From Massilia sp. (GTDB taxonomy: Bacteria > Pseudomonadota > Gammaproteobacteria > Burkholderiales > Burkholderiaceae_D), in contig JAQGNM010000436.1 in assembly GCA_028291845.1 (NCBI GenBank), positions 1 to 17,708 on the forward strand: 17,708 nucleotides of DNA, given 5' to 3'. The notes under the pieces are model-generated. The model was not told the origin of the DNA and ran no database searches. It was given only the letters and a program-made list of their open reading frames with translations. Numbering within the stretch: the first letter of the stretch is position 1; every line of letters begins with the position of its first letter. The position numbers and the translations under genes are program-made. Shown here piece by piece: positions 6,531-13,671 of this stretch.

Positions 6531-6578
6531 TTGCTCAGCGCCAGCAAACAAATTTTATATATCGTAAAATGACGATAT
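6531..6578 (+). promoter_or_regulatory. Promoter and inverted-repeat operator of the arsR-type/nemA operon
   Basis: ATATCGT (6559-6565) and ACGATAT (6572-6578) form a perfect 7-bp inverted repeat around a 6-base spacer. A candidate -35 TTGCTC (6531-6536) pairs with the A/T-rich block TTTATATAT (6554-6562), which offers -10 hexamers at 17-19 bp spacing. The dyad covers the -10/start region, where a bound ArsR-type dimer would block transcription. A further half-site-like CGATAT lies at 6595-6600. The dyad is seen; its use by the adjacent regulator is inferred. Confidence 0.6.
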
Positions 6579-6611
6579 TAGGTTCGCAGAAACCCGATAT
6601 ACACAAACCCA

Positions 6612-6908
6612 ATGGACATCGACGCAATTCACAAGGCCCTGGCCAACCCCGTACGGCGGCAGATTCTGTCGTGGCTGAAAGAGCCGCACGAGTATTTCGC
6701 CCAGCAGGAGCATGGCCTGGAGCTCGGTGTGTGCGCCGGCCTGATCGACGAGCGCACCGGCCTGTCGCAATCGACCGTGTCGGCGCACTTGGCAAGCCTG
6801 CAAAAGGCGGGCTTGATCAATTCGCGACGGGTGGGCCAATGGATTTTTTACAAACGCAACGAGGAAGTGCTTCAAGCTTTTCTCAATCAATTGCATCACG
6901 AACTATAG
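6612..6908 (+). CDS. ArsR-family winged-helix regulator of the nemA operon
   Basis: 98 aa, one winged helix-turn-helix domain filling the protein: ALANPVRRQILSWL (helix 1-2), DERTGLSQSTVSAHLASLQKAGLI (recognition helix, about residues 47-69) and SRRVGQWIFYKRNEE (wing). ArsR proteins are cytoplasmic dimeric repressors released by an inducer. This one lacks the ELCVCDL metal site of arsenic sensors; its only cysteine is Cys41, in ELGVCAGLI just before the recognition motif. With a downstream Old Yellow Enzyme gene, a thiol-based electrophile or quinone sensor is likely, playing the part NemR (a TetR protein) plays in E. coli. The ATG at 6612 is the natural family start, though the ribosome site is poor. 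Its stop overlaps the nemA ribosome site, so the two genes form one translationally linked operon. Confidence 0.9.
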   Translation: MDIDAIHKALANPVRRQILSWLKEPHEYFAQQEHGLELGVCAGLIDERTGLSQSTVSAHLASLQKAGLINSRRVGQWIFYKRNEEVLQAFLNQLHHEL

Positions 6909-6918
6909 GAACCTTCAC

Positions 6919-7977
6919 ATGACCACTCTTTTCGAACCCCTCGTCGTCGGCGACCTCACCTTGCCCAACCGTATCGTCATGGCCCCGCTGACCCGCGCCC
7001 GCGCCGTCGGCGGCGCCCGCGTACCGAACGCGCTGATGGCCGAATACTACGTGCAGCGCGCCAGCGCCGGCCTGATCCTGTCGGAAGCGACCTCGGTGGT
7101 GGCGCAAGGCGTCGGCTATGAAAACACCCCGGGCATCTGGTCCGACGAACAGGTGGAAGGCTGGAAAGTGGTCACCGAAGCCGTGCACGCCGCCGGCGGC
7201 CTGATCGTCCTGCAACTGTGGCACGTCGGCCGCATCTCGGACCCGAGCCTGTTGAATAGCGAAGCGCCGGTGGCCCCAAGCGCGATTGCCGCCGCCGGCC
7301 ACGTCAGCCTGCTGCGCCCCGAGCGCGGCTACGTGGTGCCGCGCGCGCTGGAAACGGATGAGCTGCCGGGCATCGTCGCCGCCTACCGCAAGGGTGCGGA
7401 AAACGCCAAACTTGCCGGTTTCGACGGCGTGGAAATCCACGGCGCCAACGGCTACCTGCTCGACCAGTTCCTGCAGGACCGCACCAACACGCGCACCGAC
7501 AATTATGGCGGCTCGATCGAAAACCGCGCCCGCCTGATGCTCGAAGTGACCGACGCCTGCATCGAAGTGTGGGGCGCCGGCCGGGTCGGCATGCACCTGG
7601 CGCCACGCCGCGACTCCCACGACATGGGCGATTCGACCCCGGCCGAAACCTTCGGCTACGTCGCCCGCGAACTGAAAAAGCGCGGCATCGCCTTTATCTG
7701 CGCCCGCGAAGCGGTCGGCGAAGACAGCCTGGGCCCCTTGCTGAAAAAAGAATTCGGCGGCGTCTACATCGCCAACGAACAGATGACGCGCGAATCGGCC
7801 GAACAGCTGATCAACGACGGCAAGGCCGATGCGGTGGCATTCGGTAAACTGTTTATCGCCAATCCGGATTTGCCGCGCCGTCTGAAGGAAGACGCTGAAT
7901 TGAATCCGCAGCGGCCGCAGTTGTTTTATGGTTCGGGCGCCGAAGGGTACACGGACTATCCGGCACTGCAGGCTTGA
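6919..7977 (+). CDS. nemA: Old Yellow Enzyme family alkene reductase / N-ethylmaleimide reductase
   Basis: 352 aa, full family length. An FMN-containing TIM barrel in the cytoplasm that uses NAD(P)H to reduce electrophilic C=C bonds (N-ethylmaleimide, enones, quinones) and often nitro compounds or nitrate esters. Motifs in order: NRIVMAPLTRARA (FMN phosphate side), LQLWHVGRISDP, EIHGANGYLLDQFLQD with His174 and Asn177 (substrate anchoring) and Tyr179 (proton donor), TDNYGGSIENRARL, and AVAFGKLFIANPDLP near the C-terminus. The ATG at 6919 is 8 bases after AGGA (6907-6910), which overlaps the preceding gene's TAG, and the intergenic gap is 10 bases. Expected to be induced with the upstream ArsR-type regulator. 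Palindromic repeat copy B begins 18 bases after the stop and may end or protect the transcript. XenA/morphinone reductase-type activity is an alternative name for the same family. Confidence 0.94.
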   Translation: MTTLFEPLVVGDLTLPNRIVMAPLTRARAVGGARVPNALMAEYYVQRASAGLILSEATSVVAQGVGYENTPGIWSDEQVEGWKVVTEAVHAAGGLIVLQLWHVGRISDPSLLNSEAPVAPSAIAAAGHVSLLRPERGYVVPRALETDELPGIVAAYRKGAENAKLAGFDGVEIHGANGYLLDQFLQDRTNTRTDNYGGSIENRARLMLEVTDACIEVWGAGRVGMHLAPRRDSHDMGDSTPAETFGYVARELKKRGIAFICAREAVGEDSLGPLLKKEFGGVYIANEQMTRESAEQLINDGKADAVAFGKLFIANPDLPRRLKEDAELNPQRPQLFYGSGAEGYTDYPALQA

Positions 7978-7995
7978 TTCAAGGCGCGACTGGCT

Positions 7996-8102
7996 AGGGG
8001 GACTGGCACCTGAAGGGTGCCTGTCCCATGTTCGCTCCGAAGCAAACTTCGCTGGACAGGATACATGGGACAGGCACCTTCGGGCGCCAGTCCCCCTGCT
8101 GC
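7996..8102. repeat. Long palindromic repeat, copy B (REP-doublet-like)
   Basis: The left arm (7996-8030, AGGGGGACTGGCACC to GGTGCCTGTCCCATG) is the reverse complement of the right arm (8064-8102, CATGGGACAGGCACC to CCAGTCCCCCTGCTGCC) with two substitutions and one indel. The loop (8031-8063) contains its own small hairpin, CGAAG-CAAA-CTTCG at 8038-8051. Each arm can fold separately: GGCACC and GGTGCC around TGAAG on the left, and a TTCG-type loop on the right. The element is a homologue of copy A at 1341-1452 in the same orientation. It lies entirely between the nemA stop and the aminopeptidase promoter region. Confidence 0.87.
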
Positions 8103-8122
8103 CAGCCTCCTCGGCCACATAC

Positions 8123-8139
8123 ATATCAACTGCTGATAT
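8123..8139. promoter_or_regulatory. Dyad ATATCA-N5-TGATAT upstream of the aminopeptidase gene
   Basis: A perfect 6-bp inverted repeat with a 5-base spacer (8123-8128 and 8134-8139) lies about 20 bases before the candidate -10 box, covering the -35 region. The shape suits a dimeric regulator; no specific factor is indicated. Confidence 0.35.
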
Positions 8140-8156
8140 TCACCACTAACCCCACG

Positions 8157-8165
8157 TGCTATTCT
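8157..8165 (+). promoter_or_regulatory. Candidate extended -10 promoter of the aminopeptidase operon
   Basis: TGCTATTCT fits the extended -10 pattern TGnTATAAT at 7 of 8 fixed positions counted as TG plus TATTCT (one or two mismatches in the hexamer). It places the start near 8172, 20 bases before the GTG start codon. Confidence 0.4.
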
Positions 8166-8192
8166 TTTCGCATTATCAGTCGAAAGAATACC

Positions 8193-10838
8193 GTGACCCC
8201 ATTTGCCCGCCGTCTCGCCGTCCTCGCCGTCTCCGGCGTCATCGCCACCTGCTCCATCGCCGCGGAAGCGCCGCGCGCCGCCAATACCTATCTGACCGAG
8301 CAGGAAGCGGCCGCCAGGTCGGCCCGCGTGTCGAACGTCGCCTACATCCTCGACTTCACCCTGACCGGCAAACCCGACTTCGCCGGCACCAGCCGTATCG
8401 ATTTCGACCTGTTTGACAACAGCCAGCCCCTGACGATCGACCTGGACAAGGCCAAGGTCAGCGCCGTCACCGTCAATGGCAAGCCGGTCGCCATCGACTA
8501 CAACCAGTTCTTCATCACCATCGCCCCAGGCGACCTGGCAAAGGGCCGCAACAGCGTGGTGGTGGCTTACACGCGCGCGCACAGCACCAATGGCGAGGGC
8601 TTGCACCGCATGGTCGATCCGAGCGACGGCAAGGTGTACACCTATTCCCACTTCGAGCCGGCCGCCGCCCACCAGATGTTCGCCCTGTTCGACCAGCCCG
8701 ACCTGAAAGCGACTTTTCAACTGACCGTCACCGCGCCATCCGACTGGGTGGTGGTGTCGACCAAGCGCGAAAGCGCGGTCGCCAACGCCGATGCCAACAC
8801 CCGCCGCTGGACCTTCCCCGCATCGAAGGTACTGAGTCCGTATAACTTCTCGCTGCACGCCGGTCCCTATAAAGTCTGGGAAGACAACAGCGGCAAATAC
8901 CCGATGCGCCTGTTCGCCCGTCAGTCGGTGGCCAGGCAGGTCGAGCCGGCCGACTGGTTCAAGTTCACAAGGGATGGCTTGACCTTCTTCGACAATTATT
9001 TCGGCGTACCCTATCAGTGGGAAAAGTACGATCAGCTGCTGGTGCCCGATTTTCTCTACGGCGCGATGGAAAACGCCGGCGCCGTCACGTTCGGGGAACG
9101 CGGCTTCCTGCACCAGTCGCCGGCCACCGAGGCGCAGCGCGAAGGCCTGGCCGGCACCATCATGCACGAGATGGCGCACCAGTGGTTCGGCGACCTGGTG
9201 ACCATGAAATGGTGGAACGGCCTGTGGCTCAACGAAAGCTTCGCCTCCTTCATGGGCACCCTGGCCACCGCCGAAGCGACCGAATTCAAGCACGCCTGGC
9301 TGTCGTTCTACTCCGGCGGTAAGCAGATGGCCTACGCCACCGACCAGTCGCTGTCGACCCACCCGATCGAGGTGCCGGTCGCTTCGACCGCCAACGCCTT
9401 CGACAACATCGACGCCATCACCTATTCGAAGGGCGCGTCCACCCTGATCCAGCTGCGCCATTTGCTGGGCGACCAGGTGTTCCGCAAGGGGGTGCACAAC
9501 TACCTGGAAAAGTACGCATTCAAAAACGCCCGCCTGGACGACTTCATCGGCAGCCTGGGCGAGGCCGCCGGACGCGACCTGAAACCGTGGACGCGCCAGT
9601 GGCTGTATGAAGCGGGCGTGAACACCATCGCCGCCAGGTACAGCTGCAGCGCCGGCAAGATCAACAGTTTTACCCTGCAGCAGAGTGCCAAGCCATCCTT
9701 GCCGACCTTGCGCGAGCAGCGCGTGCAGGTGGCCACCTTCAAGCGCGAAGGCGACAAACTGGCCTTGAGCGCCAAGGCCGCCGTCACCTACAGCGGCGCC
9801 GTCACCCGGGTGCCGGAACTGGTCGGCAGCGCCTGTCCCGACCTGGTCTACCCGAACTACCAGGACTGGGGTTTTGCCAGGGTCCAGCTGGATAAAAAAT
9901 CGTTCGCCACCGCCCAGGCAAGCGTCGCCGCGGTGGACGATCCGCTGCTGCGCTCGATGCTGTGGCAAAGCCTGTGGGACGGCGTGCGCGACGGCCAGCT
10001 GCCGCTCAACGATTTTATCCGCACCGCCCTGGCCAATGCGCCGCTGGAGAAGGACTACAATTTATTGGGCAGCGTGCTCGGCATGCTGGGCAGCGCCCGG
10101 CACTACCTCGACGCCATGCAGGCCGCGCCAGGCTACGTACAGGCCACCGGCGGCCAGATGGAAGACATCAGCTGGCGCGCCGTCGAAGCCAATAGCGCCA
10201 ACAGCAATTTCCAGCGCCGCTGGTTCGGCTTCCATATGAGCGTCGCCCGAAGCCGGCCAGCGCTCGAGCGCCTGGCGGGCCTGCTCGACGGCAGCGTCAA
10301 GGTGGCGGGCCTGGAGATCGGCCAGGATCAGCGCTGGACCATCATCGGCCGCCTCAATCGCTTCGCCTACCCCGGCAGCGAGGCGCTGATCGCCGCCGAG
10401 CAGCTGCGCGACAAGTCCGACGCCGGCCAGGCCCAGGCGCTGGCCGCCAGTGTGGCCCGTCCCGACGCCGCCACCAAGCGTGAATGGCTGGCCAAGGTAC
10501 AGGACCAGAAAACCACGCTGCCGTTTTCCAAGGTGCGGGTGGCGATCTACAGCCTCTACCCGGTCGAGCAAAAGGCGCTCAACGAAGCCACCGCCGACGC
10601 CCGGCTGGCCAGCCTGCCCGCCATCGACAAGGTGGCCGGTCCCGTGTTCATGCGCAGCTACGCCGAGATGATCCCGGCCACCTGCAACGCCGCCAGCGTC
10701 AAGCGCCTGGACAAGGCCGCCGCCGACTACACGCAGCTGTCGGCCGGCACCCGCCGCGCCCTGCTGACCTTGCGCGAAGAAGACCAGCGCTGCGTGACGA
10801 TCAGCCGGGCCATGACGGCCGGCGCGCCCAAGGGCTAG
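8193..10838 (+). CDS. Exported M1-family zinc aminopeptidase
   Basis: 881 aa from the GTG at 8193. It begins with an export signal (TPFARRLAVLAVSGVIATCSIAAEA), so it probably works in the periplasm or outside the cell, removing N-terminal residues from peptides. M1 hallmarks are complete: GAMENAG (residues 290-296) for the N-terminal amine, and HEMAHQWFGD with Glu348 in LNESFA, giving the HExxH-x18-E zinc site (His325, Glu326, His329, Glu348). An N-terminal beta-saddle domain (about 40-220) precedes, and a helical ERAP1-like C-terminal domain (about 550-870) follows, as in aminopeptidase N/ERAP types. The GTG is preferred because a longer frame back to 8028 starts inside palindromic repeat copy B and adds no family-like sequence. 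An extended -10 lies at 8157-8165. Two bases separate its stop from the next gene's TTG, so the pair is coupled. Confidence 0.92.
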   Translation: MTPFARRLAVLAVSGVIATCSIAAEAPRAANTYLTEQEAAARSARVSNVAYILDFTLTGKPDFAGTSRIDFDLFDNSQPLTIDLDKAKVSAVTVNGKPVAIDYNQFFITIAPGDLAKGRNSVVVAYTRAHSTNGEGLHRMVDPSDGKVYTYSHFEPAAAHQMFALFDQPDLKATFQLTVTAPSDWVVVSTKRESAVANADANTRRWTFPASKVLSPYNFSLHAGPYKVWEDNSGKYPMRLFARQSVARQVEPADWFKFTRDGLTFFDNYFGVPYQWEKYDQLLVPDFLYGAMENAGAVTFGERGFLHQSPATEAQREGLAGTIMHEMAHQWFGDLVTMKWWNGLWLNESFASFMGTLATAEATEFKHAWLSFYSGGKQMAYATDQSLSTHPIEVPVASTANAFDNIDAITYSKGASTLIQLRHLLGDQVFRKGVHNYLEKYAFKNARLDDFIGSLGEAAGRDLKPWTRQWLYEAGVNTIAARYSCSAGKINSFTLQQSAKPSLPTLREQRVQVATFKREGDKLALSAKAAVTYSGAVTRVPELVGSACPDLVYPNYQDWGFARVQLDKKSFATAQASVAAVDDPLLRSMLWQSLWDGVRDGQLPLNDFIRTALANAPLEKDYNLLGSVLGMLGSARHYLDAMQAAPGYVQATGGQMEDISWRAVEANSANSNFQRRWFGFHMSVARSRPALERLAGLLDGSVKVAGLEIGQDQRWTIIGRLNRFAYPGSEALIAAEQLRDKSDAGQAQALAASVARPDAATKREWLAKVQDQKTTLPFSKVRVAIYSLYPVEQKALNEATADARLASLPAIDKVAGPVFMRSYAEMIPATCNAASVKRLDKAAADYTQLSAGTRRALLTLREEDQRCVTISRAMTAGAPKG

Positions 10839-10839
10839 A

Positions 10840-11466
10840 TTGCAGCGCGAGGCGATCGCCTGGTCGGCGTCGGCCACCACCGGCGCCATCGCGCTGGCCG
10901 ACGGCCTGCTCAGCGGCGACCTGGAGAATGGCCTGCTCGACTGCCGCCTGAACCCTGCCGGCAAGTTCCGCAACGGCGCCGCACGCTGGTGGTGCGTCCC
11001 GCATCAATGCTACTGGGGCGTGAAGGCGGACCTGATGCGCGGTGACGGCCGCTGCCGCGCGGCGGCGGCGCCGCTGCGGGTGGCGCTCGATCCACCGCTG
11101 CTCGAGGTTGGCGCGGTGGCCTCGCTGACGCTGCACCAAGGCGCGCTGCGCGTACAGGGCGACGGCCTCGACCTGGTCGTGCCGGCACTGGCGCTGGCGG
11201 CGGCCGGCCTGTTCGACAATCCCGCCATCACGCGGCTGAACGTCACCCCGCCGGCGCTGGCGGCGCTGGCGCACGCCGACGGCTGCGTCGATTGCGCGCG
11301 CTGCGGCCATCCGCACCTGGACCTGGGCGCCTTCGCCACCCGCGCCCACCGCCGCCACACCTGCGGCCACTGCGGGCATGACAGCACCCACAGCAGCGCC
11401 GCGATGGTCTCCAATCCGCTGTATATACTGCGCGGGCGGATCGCCTTCGCCTGGCGCCCGGTTTAG
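10840..11466 (+). CDS. Hypothetical protein with C-terminal zinc-ribbon-like cysteines, TTG start
   Basis: 208 aa, family not recognised. The C-terminal third has five cysteines in a metal-site pattern: Cys149, Cys152 and Cys155 (CVDCARC), then Cys175 and Cys178 (TCGHCGH), with several nearby histidines; this fits a zinc ribbon. The N-terminal part has further cysteines (Cys35, Cys52, Cys57, Cys72) around WWCVPHQCYWG, and the middle is hydrophobic and rich in A, L and V but not clearly a membrane helix. Third positions are strongly G/C, so the frame is real. The TTG at 10840 is the first start codon in frame and is backed by AAGGG (10830-10834) with 5-base spacing inside the aminopeptidase gene's end. 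Likely co-translated with the aminopeptidase. The 3' end overlaps the convergent aldo/keto reductase gene by 4 bases. Function unknown. Confidence 0.72.
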   Translation: MQREAIAWSASATTGAIALADGLLSGDLENGLLDCRLNPAGKFRNGAARWWCVPHQCYWGVKADLMRGDGRCRAAAAPLRVALDPPLLEVGAVASLTLHQGALRVQGDGLDLVVPALALAAAGLFDNPAITRLNVTPPALAALAHADGCVDCARCGHPHLDLGAFATRAHRRHTCGHCGHDSTHSSAAMVSNPLYILRGRIAFAWRPV

Positions 11467-12296
11467 CGCATCGCCAGCGGCGTGGCCCGCCGCGGCGGCG
11501 GAAACGCCGCATCGAGCACGGCCAGATCCTCCGGCTCGAGCACGACGTCGAGCGCCGCCGCGTTCTCGCGCACGTGGCGCGGGCTGACCGCCTTGGGAAT
11601 GGCGACTATGCCATCCTGGCGCAGCAGCCAGGCCAGCGCCACCTGGGCGGGCGTGGCGCCGCGCCGCGCCGCCACCGTCCGCAGCGCCGGCACGTCCAGC
11701 ATGCCGGCCTGTTCCAGCGGCGAATAAGCCATTACGGGCACGCCGTGCTGGCGGCACCACGGCAGCAGATCCCATTCGACGCCGCGCCTGGCCAGGTTAT
11801 ACAGCACCTGGTTGACGGCGACCTCCTTGCCGCCCGGGGTGGCGTACGCCTCGAGCATGTCGTCGCGGTCGAAGTTGCTGACGCCGTAGTCGAGGATCTT
11901 GCCGGCCGCCTTCAGCGCCGCGAAGCCTTCGAAGGTTTCCGCCAGCGGCACCCCGCCGCGCCAGTGCAGCAGGTACAAGTCGATGCGGTCGGTGCCGAGC
12001 CGGCGCAAGGAGCGCTCGCAGGCGTCCTGCACGGCGCGCCGGCCGGCATTGTGGGGATACACCTTGCTGACGATAAATGCCTCGTCGCGCCGTCCGTCCA
12101 GCGCCGCCGCCACGACTTTTTCGGCGCCGCCTTCGCCGTACATTTCGGCGGTGTCGATCAGGGTCAAGCCCAGATCGAGCCCGAGCCGCAGGGCATCGGC
12201 CTCGCGGCTTAGTTCGGTGGGGTCCTCGCCCATGTACCAGGTGCCCTGGCCCAGCACGGGAATACTGCGCCCGCTCACCATCTTCAGTTCACGCAT
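11463..12296 (-). CDS. Aldo/keto reductase
   Basis: 277 aa, soluble TIM-barrel NADPH-dependent oxidoreductase that reduces aldehydes and ketones to alcohols. The catalytic tetrad is complete: Asp48 and Tyr53 (LIDTAEMYGEG), Lys78 (IVSKVYP) and His111 (YLLHWRG). Other family blocks are GVSNFDRDDM, YSPLEQAG and VAIPKAVSPRHVRENAAAL (cofactor phosphate binding). The overall pattern recalls E. coli YeaE, which reduces methylglyoxal, but the substrate cannot be fixed from sequence. The ATG at 12294-12296 is preceded on the minus strand by a strong AGGAGG with only 4 bases spacing. The 3' end overlaps the convergent zinc-ribbon gene by 4 bases. Diverges from the beta-helix lipoprotein gene across 171 bases in which I see no clear promoter beyond A/T-rich TGTATTTAAT just upstream of the ribosome site. 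Confidence 0.92.
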   Translation of the reverse strand: MRELKMVSGRSIPVLGQGTWYMGEDPTELSREADALRLGLDLGLTLIDTAEMYGEGGAEKVVAAALDGRRDEAFIVSKVYPHNAGRRAVQDACERSLRRLGTDRIDLYLLHWRGGVPLAETFEGFAALKAAGKILDYGVSNFDRDDMLEAYATPGGKEVAVNQVLYNLARRGVEWDLLPWCRQHGVPVMAYSPLEQAGMLDVPALRTVAARRGATPAQVALAWLLRQDGIVAIPKAVSPRHVRENAAALDVVLEPEDLAVLDAAFPPPRRATPLAMR

Positions 12297-12467
12297 CGCG
12301 CCTCCTATTAAATACAGTCAGTACCAGCCTAAACCCGGACTTGAGGATACGCCAACACACAAGGCGGCGGTGCCTGCCCCGTTCGGACGCAACTTTGCGC
12401 CAATCCAAATCGCGCCTGCTTGACTTCGTTCAAACTTGGCCGGATCGCCCTTCGACCTGGAGACCCT

Positions 12468-13646
12468 ATGCCCGCCCACCTGTTCCGCCCATTCCGCGTG
12501 GCCGCGCCGGCCGCCGTCAGCACGCTGCTGGCCGCCTGCAGCCCGGGCTCCACGGTGCAGGCCGGACCGGAAGCGCCGCTGGCACCGCCCACCGCCTACC
12601 ATTTGTACGTGGCCACCAACGGCGCCGACAACAACCTCGGCAGCGAATCCTCGCCCTTTCTCAGCATCGAGCGCGCCTCCAGGGTGGCGCTGCCCGGCAC
12701 CACCATCCATGTCGCTCCCGGCAGCTACGCCGGCGGCATCCTCACCACCGTCAGCGGCACCGCGCGCAACCGCATCTATTACATCGCCACCCGCCCCGGC
12801 CACGCCCGCATCGTGCCGCCGCCGCAATCGGCCAGCGCCAGCGCCTGGGACAACCGCGGCGATTACGTCGACATCGTCGGTTTCGACATCGACGGCAGCG
12901 TCCACCAGAACGGCGTACGCTGGCGCAATGGGCTCTACAGCGCCGGCTCCTTCGATTCGCTGCGCCACAACATCGTCCACCACATCGCCCGCGGCCAGTC
13001 GTGCGGCGCCAGCGATGGCGCCGACGGCGCCGGCATCACCATCGAAAGCTACTTCAAGGGTGTGCACGGCGAAGTCATCGGAAACAAGCTGTACGACATC
13101 GGCGCCGCCGACTGCCCGGCGGTGCAGGGCATTGCCATCAACACCTCGGCGCTGGTGGCGAACAACCTGGTGTTTCGCGCCGGGCATGCCGGCATTTTTT
13201 TGTGGCACGACGCCCACCACGTCCGCGTGCTGAACAATACGGTGGCGGCATCGAACGCCGGCATCGTCGTCGGCGGCGGCAATGCTTACCTCGCAGCCGG
13301 CGCGAACGATTTCACCAACGTCAGCAACAACATCGTGTTCGACAACAATTCAGGGATCGTCGAGCGCGGCGCAACCGGTCGCAACAATGTGTATCACAAC
13401 AACCTGGTTTTCAATAACCAGGCGGGCGACTGGGACCTGGCAGCCGGCATGCGGCACATCAAATCGGTGGCCGCCGATCCGGGCTTTATCGCCTACAACC
13501 GCGATGCCATGCCGGATCTGCGGCTGGCCGCCAACTCGGCGGCGATCGGCAAGGGCGACCTTGCGTATGCGCATCCGGTCGATTTCAACGGGGTCAAGCG
13601 CAGTGCCGATGGTGGCGTCGATGTGGGCGCCTTGCAGCATCGATAA
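12468..13646 (+). CDS. Right-handed parallel beta-helix lipoprotein
   Basis: 392 aa. The N-terminus is a lipoprotein signal: hydrophobic VAAPAAVSTLLAAC with a lipobox LAAC and Cys24 as the lipidated residue, so the protein is membrane-anchored, probably on the periplasmic side or at the outer membrane. Residues 44-90 (YHLYVATNGADNN-G-ESSPFLSIERA, then GTTIHVAPGSYAGG) are a DUF1565-like start of a pectate-lyase-type beta-helix. Repeated N-rich strands follow (NIVHHI, NNLVFR, LNNTVAASNAGIVVGGGN, NNIVFDNNSGIV, NNLVFNNQAG). The ending DFNGVKRSADGGVDVGALQ is typical of secreted beta-helix proteins. These often bind or cleave polysaccharides; no catalytic residues can be assigned here. The ATG at 12468 has GGAG (12459-12462) 5 bases before it. 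An in-frame start at 12420 would add 16 residues before the signal and is rejected. Confidence 0.87.
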   Translation: MPAHLFRPFRVAAPAAVSTLLAACSPGSTVQAGPEAPLAPPTAYHLYVATNGADNNLGSESSPFLSIERASRVALPGTTIHVAPGSYAGGILTTVSGTARNRIYYIATRPGHARIVPPPQSASASAWDNRGDYVDIVGFDIDGSVHQNGVRWRNGLYSAGSFDSLRHNIVHHIARGQSCGASDGADGAGITIESYFKGVHGEVIGNKLYDIGAADCPAVQGIAINTSALVANNLVFRAGHAGIFLWHDAHHVRVLNNTVAASNAGIVVGGGNAYLAAGANDFTNVSNNIVFDNNSGIVERGATGRNNVYHNNLVFNNQAGDWDLAAGMRHIKSVAADPGFIAYNRDAMPDLRLAANSAAIGKGDLAYAHPVDFNGVKRSADGGVDVGALQHR

Positions 13647-13671
13647 CTAACTGGCGTCAAAACCGCAAGCC

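Noticed and set aside
8028..8192. Longer N-terminus for the M1 aminopeptidase
   Set aside because: The extension starts in the repeat copy B and precedes a normal export signal that begins at the GTG at 8193.
12363..12385. Third, degenerate copy of the palindromic repeat (GGTGCCTGCCCC)
   Set aside because: Only about a dozen bases resemble one arm, with no matching inverted partner nearby; chance in GC-rich DNA is enough to explain it.
13647..13671. Terminator between the beta-helix gene and arsC
   Set aside because: No stem with a T tract on either strand could be found in the 25-base convergent gap.
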